Shown here one piece after another: positions 6,005-8,421 of a stretch of DNA of 8,421 bases. Source of the DNA: Dehalococcoidia bacterium (GTDB lineage: Bacteria; Chloroflexota; Dehalococcoidia; Dehalococcoidales; Fen-1064); contig JAUYDN010000021.1 of the NCBI GenBank assembly GCA_030691775.1, positions 1 through 8,421 of the forward strand. Reading direction: 5' to 3'. Both the position numbers and the translations under genes were made by a program. Below the pieces are notes generated by a model. The model saw only the letters and a program-made list of their open reading frames with translations, ran no database searches and was not told the DNA's origin. The first letter of the stretch is position 1. Every line of letters starts with the position of its first letter.

Positions 6005-6786
6005 CGTTTACGCCTCTTGTAGTGCTTGACCTCACGGTAGCTTTTCCGGGTCCCCACCTTGGAGAGACCCATGTAAAACTCTTTTACATCCTCGTTGTTT
6101 TTGAGAAAATCAGCACTGCCATCGAGCACGATGCGGCCGTTCTCCATCACGTAGCCGTAGTGGGCGATGCTGAGCGCAATGCGCACATTCTGCTCGACAA
6201 GAAGAACAGATGTTTTAGATTCCGTATTGAACCGTTTGATGATATGATAGATTTCCTCGACGAGCAGAGGCGCCAGTCCCAGCGACGGCTCATCGAGCAT
6301 CATCAGGCTTGGTTTTGCCATCATCGCCCGCCCGATGACGACCATCTGCTGTTCGCCTCCGGAAAGGTAGCCGCCGATGTTGTGCCGCAGGTCTTTGAGA
6401 CGCGGGAAGTAGCTGTAGACCATCTCCAGGTCAGGTTTCACCGCGGCGGTATCTTTGCGGTTAAAGGCGCCGACCAGCAGGTTTTCTTCCGCTGTCAGGT
6501 GTCCGAAGACGTGTCTGCCTTCCAGCGCCTGAATAATCCCCAGCTTGCCTATTTCCTCGGCGTTTTTACGGTCGATTCTACTATCGTTCCATTCGATATT
6601 GCCATCCGTCACCTCGCCCTCTTCGGTTTTCAGCAAGCCGGAAATGGCTTTGAGCGTGGTGCTCTTGCCCGCGCCGTTAGCGCCCAGCAAAGCGACGATA
6701 CTGCCGTCGTCAACCTTCAAAGAAACACCGTGCAAGACGCGGATGACGTTGAGATATGCAACCTCGATATTATTCAGTTTCAGCAT
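5995..6786 (-). CDS. livF: LivF-type branched-chain amino acid/organic acid ABC transporter ATPase
   Basis: The 263-residue ATP-binding subunit has Walker A GANGAGKST (35-43), Q-loop Gln86, signature LSGGEQQ (141-147), Walker B LMMLDE (161-166) and SLGLAP after it. The switch position has VEQN (197-200) instead of a histidine, which is usual in LivF proteins. After the standard end (KEFYMGLSK) comes a strongly basic tail of about 20 residues ending KHYKRRKRWL, longer than classical LivF. LivF normally works in the membrane-bound LivFGHMJ/K uptake complex. No livG, livH, livM or binding-protein gene is adjacent: upstream is a divergent intergenic region. The gene overlaps the ligase-like gene by 10 nt. 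No Shine-Dalgarno site is seen before the ATG at 6786; a 7-bp tandem repeat occupies that position. Confidence 0.9.
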   Translation of the reverse strand: MLKLNNIEVAYLNVIRVLHGVSLKVDDGSIVALLGANGAGKSTTLKAISGLLKTEEGEVTDGNIEWNDSRIDRKNAEEIGKLGIIQALEGRHVFGHLTAEENLLVGAFNRKDTAAVKPDLEMVYSYFPRLKDLRHNIGGYLSGGEQQMVVIGRAMMAKPSLMMLDEPSLGLAPLLVEEIYHIIKRFNTESKTSVLLVEQNVRIALSIAHYGYVMENGRIVLDGSADFLKNNEDVKEFYMGLSKVGTRKSYREVKHYKRRKRWL

Positions 6787-6790
6787 AACG

Positions 6791-6818
6791 TTCAGCTATC
6801 AGCTTTCAGCTTTCAGCC
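6791..6818. repeat. Four tandem copies of a 7-bp unit (TTCAGCT)
   Basis: The units TTCAGCT, ATCAGCT, TTCAGCT and TTCAGCC follow each other without gaps. On the livF strand the unit reads AGCTGAA and the array ends 4 nt before the livF start codon, in the ribosome-site region. Similar TCAGCT-rich strings are common dispersed intergenic repeats in bacteria. Confidence 0.75.
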
Positions 6819-6901
6819 CTTGTTTAGAATTTAGTGGAGTGTCTCAATAACAGCTTTACAATTCTGAATAAAAGATGCCAGTTCTTACACAGCGCCTCAT
6901 C

Positions 6902-6989
6902 CCCCCGCATCAAGTGCGGGGCAGGCTCTTGCCCCTTCTCCGCAGAGAAGGGGAAGAACTATTTTGAGAGGGGCGTCAGCCCCTCTCAA
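6902..6989. repeat. Cluster of three successive hairpins
   Basis: Hairpin one is CCCCGCA/TGCGGGG (6903-6909/6915-6921, loop TCAAG). Hairpin two is a perfect 9-bp CCCCTTCTC/GAGAAGGGG (6932-6940/6945-6953, loop CGCA). Hairpin three is a perfect 11-bp TTGAGAGGGGC/GCCCCTCTCAA (6964-6974/6979-6989, loop GTCA). The first, with its flank (6902-6930), is an inverted copy of 1056-1084. They lie between divergent genes and no T-run follows, so they are dispersed repeats rather than terminators. Confidence 0.75.
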
Positions 6990-7125
6990 CTCCCTTGTGC
7001 AAGTTGGCAGTCATCTTGCTTTCCCACCCTTTGCAACCATCATTTTCATATTTCGTCCGTGGCACCACACTCCATGTGTAATTGTCAAGTCATTTCGGAG
7101 ACACTACACCAGCCTGCTAAACTGC

Positions 7126-7154
7126 TTGACAGAAGACCCCAGCCGAATTATAAT
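7126..7154 (+). promoter_or_regulatory. Consensus sigma70 promoter of the XRE cassette
   Basis: A perfect TTGACA (7126-7131), a 17-nt spacer and a perfect TATAAT (7149-7154) match the vegetative consensus at all twelve bases. The expected transcription start, 6-7 nt after the -10, falls on or next to the GTG codon at 7161, so the mRNA should have no leader. Confidence 0.85.
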
Positions 7155-7160
7155 GTGTGC

Positions 7161-7574
7161 GTGACGAACAACTATCCCCAGATTGGTGTTCTTCTGAAAC
7201 AACAGCGGGTGAGCGTACCACTCACACTCCAAGAACTGGCACGGAAAGCAAAAGTCTCCGCTTCCCATCTGGGGCGAGTGGAACGCGGTCAGCGCTTCCC
7301 GTCTGCCAAAATTCTGCGGAGACTCGCGGGACCACTGGGGCTGGAAGAAAATGAAATCTTCACCCTCGCAGGATACCTCTCGCCACAAGCTCCGTCGATT
7401 GCAGAAGACCCCGGGGCTTATCACGGGCGGTACCTCGACCCTCTGGTTTCGAAGTTGCTCAGTCAGGAACCTGTTGAAGTACAGCGGCAGGTTATCAGCA
7501 TCCTGAATATCCTTAAGAGCCTGGCAAGGACGACAGTGAATGCAGTCGATAACCACAAACATGAAGTTCGTTAA
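7161..7574 (+). CDS. XRE-family helix-turn-helix regulator
   Basis: Taken from the GTG at 7161, the protein has 137 residues. Residues about 8-66 form a Cro/C1-type HTH: IGVLLKQQR, LTLQELARKAKVS, then the recognition helix SASHLGRVERGQRFPS, and ILRRLAGPLGL. The C-terminal half (about 70-130), with YLDPLVSKLLSQEPVEVQRQVISILNILKSL, is probably a dimerisation or partner-binding region. It should bind DNA in the cytoplasm; targets are unknown. The start is chosen because the consensus promoter ends only 6 nt upstream and no ribosome site exists; GTG 7155 is a less likely alternative. The same frame stays open much further upstream, but that part crosses repeats and shows no domain. It overlaps the next gene and heads a three-gene cassette. 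Confidence 0.85.
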   Translation: MTNNYPQIGVLLKQQRVSVPLTLQELARKAKVSASHLGRVERGQRFPSAKILRRLAGPLGLEENEIFTLAGYLSPQAPSIAEDPGAYHGRYLDPLVSKLLSQEPVEVQRQVISILNILKSLARTTVNAVDNHKHEVR

Positions 7575-7806
7575 ATCCATTGTCTTTATCATCGGCGGGC
7601 TGGTAATCCTCGTGCTGGGTATCGGCATGTGGGAAAGCCCGGAGATTAGCTGGGAAGGTTTCATCAACGCCTGGTATCTACTCGGCGAGGAGTTTGCGCG
7701 CCTCAAAGACGACCCGTTTGCGATACTGGGCATATTAATTATTATCGTGGGCGCCTTCATCACCTATCAGGGCATCAAGCGGCTGGTAAGCAAGAGCGAA
7801 CGATAA
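7540..7806 (+). CDS. Small membrane protein with two transmembrane helices
   Basis: No family is recognised. The 88-residue protein has two hydrophobic helices, about residues 14-31 (IVFIIGGLVILVLGIGMW) and 60-77 (FAILGILIIIVGAFITYQ). They are joined by a loop of roughly 28 residues rich in aromatic and acidic residues (WESPEISWEGFINAWYLLGEEF), and a basic tail KRLVSKSER follows. The positive ends suggest both termini face the cytoplasm with the loop outside. AAGGA at 7526-7530 supports the ATG at 7540; ATG 7561 (MKFVKS) is the alternative and gives 81 residues. It overlaps the XRE gene and ends 1 nt before the receiver gene, so it is likely co-transcribed with both. It might link a membrane signal to them, but that is only inference from position. 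Confidence 0.75.
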   Translation: MQSITTNMKFVKSIVFIIGGLVILVLGIGMWESPEISWEGFINAWYLLGEEFARLKDDPFAILGILIIIVGAFITYQGIKRLVSKSER

Positions 7807-7807
7807 C

Positions 7808-8185
7808 TTGAAAATCATCGTCATCGATGACGCTCCTGGAATCGTCGAGGTGGTGACCATCTGTCTGCAGTTACGCTGGGGACACGTGGAGGTTGTTGCG
7901 GCCGGCACCGGGACACGCGGGGTGGAACTGGTCGCTACCGAACAACCCGACCTCGTGATACTCGATGTCAATCTGCCGGATATCGATGGCTTCCGGGTCC
8001 TCGAGAAGGTCAGGCAGATATCGTCCGTGCCGGTGGTAATGCTCACCGTGAAGGGTAAAGACACAGATATCGCGCGCGGGCTGGAGATGGGGGCAAACGA
8101 TTACATTGTGAAACCATTCAGCAACATCGAGCTCATTGCCCGGCTGGAAAACGCCATGAGATACGGGCACGGGAAAGAAGACTAA
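7808..8185 (+). CDS. Stand-alone response-regulator receiver protein
   Basis: The 125 residues make one CheY-like receiver domain and nothing else. The acidic pocket is Asp7-Asp8 (VIDDAP), the phosphorylated residue is Asp53 (LVILDVNLPDIDG), the switch residue is Thr80 (VVMLTVKGKD) and the conserved lysine is Lys102 (DYIVKPFSN). All are present, so it should accept a phosphoryl group from a histidine kinase, none of which is in the window. There is no DNA-binding or enzymatic output, so it must act by protein contact, perhaps with the XRE regulator of the same cassette. The start is the TTG at 7808: an in-frame stop at 7787-7789 leaves no ATG or GTG before it. It begins 1 nt after the membrane-protein stop codon, suggesting translational coupling. 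Confidence 0.92.
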   Translation: MKIIVIDDAPGIVEVVTICLQLRWGHVEVVAAGTGTRGVELVATEQPDLVILDVNLPDIDGFRVLEKVRQISSVPVVMLTVKGKDTDIARGLEMGANDYIVKPFSNIELIARLENAMRYGHGKED

Positions 8186-8203
8186 GGTACAATCGACGTT
8201 TCT

Positions 8204-8306
8204 CCCCACCCAGGTAACGAGTAGCAAGGAATAATTAATAACCTATAATCAAACCCCTCTATTGTCATTCCCGACTCGATCGGGAATCTATGGGCAGTGG
8301 GTGGGG
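8204..8306. repeat. Distant 9-bp inverted repeat around a palindromic core
   Basis: CCCCACCCA (8204-8212) is exactly complementary to TGGGTGGGG (8298-8306). Between them lies the 8-bp hairpin at 8267-8287. The arms are G/C runs of low complexity, so chance pairing is possible. Confidence 0.35.
8264..8290. repeat. Dispersed palindrome GTCATTCCCG...CGGGAATC
   Basis: ATTCCCGA/TCGGGAAT (8267-8274/8280-8287) pair perfectly around the loop CTCGA. GTCATTCCCG...CGGGAATC elements are widespread intergenic repeats in anaerobic bacteria. The core CCCG-ACTCGAT-CGGG resembles the palindromes at 1066-1082 and 6904-6920. Confidence 0.65.
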
Positions 8307-8382
8307 TGGGCTTGATAACTGGCGTTCGATACTTGAAACTTTCCCCATTTAATACTAACGCAATAGATATTATGGCATAATT

Positions 8383-8421
8383 TGTCTTTGCGAGAAGCGA
8401 AGCGACGCGGCAATCTATCGT
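8383..8421. repeat. REP-like repeat at the window edge (TTGCGAG...GCGGCAATC)
   Basis: TTGTCTTTGCGAGAAGCGAA followed by GCGACGCGGCAATCT matches the familiar dispersed motif that begins near CATTGCGAG and ends near GCAATC. Partial pairing of TTGC with GCAA closes it. It may continue beyond the window. Confidence 0.5.

Larger units (their letters stand above)
6787..7125. other. Divergent intergenic region between livF and the XRE gene
   Basis: This gap of about 340 bases holds the heptad repeat (6791-6818) and a hairpin cluster (6902-6989). The rest (6990-7125) shows nothing I recognise. A plus-strand open frame runs through it into the XRE gene, but its translation crosses the hairpins and has no domain, so it is not counted as coding. 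The livF promoter should lie here but no clear pair was found. Confidence 0.6.

Noticed and set aside
5962..6834. Long plus-strand open frame opposite livF
   Set aside because: Antisense shadow of a gene with every ABC ATPase motif; its product shows no domain.
6834..7160. N-terminal extension of the XRE regulator
   Set aside because: The extension translates through three hairpin repeats and the promoter, with no domain; the GTG at 7161 fits the promoter and the HTH family start.
7104..7763. Minus-strand open frame across the XRE and membrane-protein genes
   Set aside because: Antisense to two better-supported genes and covering the consensus promoter; no recognisable domain.
8333..8360. 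Promoter TTGAAA...TAATAC near the right edge
   Set aside because: The spacing between the boxes is wrong for sigma70 and no gene start is visible downstream within the window.

Overview
The window looks like a bacterial chromosome, most plausibly an anaerobic Chloroflexota (Dehalococcoidia-like) lineage. This is inferred from gene content and not proven. Bacterial signs are consensus -35/-10 promoters, Shine-Dalgarno sites, a LivF-type ABC ATPase and a DUF438/DUF1858 pair. The leftmost gene nevertheless encodes an archaellin-like (class III signal) filament protein, a combination known from some Chloroflexota. The spaces between genes are rich in short palindromic repeats.

Layout: 1-182 is non-coding with a REP-like inverted repeat. 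183-758 (-) is the archaellin-like gene. 759-1165 is non-coding and holds a palindromic repeat cluster and a possible promoter. 1174-3080 is a complete IS1595-family transposon of 1907 bp. It has imperfect 25-bp terminal inverted repeats, a perfect 8-bp target duplication (ATAAGTTT), a transposase gene and a convergent DUF3800 passenger gene. It sits directly upstream of a two-gene operon, DUF438-hemerythrin-PAS (3137-4360) and DUF1858 (4347-4580), and probably separates that operon from its original promoter.

4581-4723 is a convergent intergenic region containing a nested inverted repeat. On the minus strand, livF (6786-5995) overlaps a phenylacetate-CoA-ligase-like gene (6004-4724). No permease or binding-protein genes are visible, so this is a detached LivF-PaaK pair. 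The divergent region 6787-7160 carries a 7-bp tandem repeat next to the livF start, three hairpins and a consensus promoter.

That promoter appears to give a leaderless transcript for a plus-strand three-gene cassette: XRE-type regulator (7161-7574), two-helix membrane protein (7540-7806) and stand-alone response-regulator receiver (7808-8185). The last 236 bases hold dispersed repeats.

The strongest results are the boundaries and cargo of the IS1595 transposon, the archaellin-like gene in a bacterial setting, the leaderless XRE-membrane-receiver cassette, and a dispersed palindrome family whose copies differ by a compensatory stem change.
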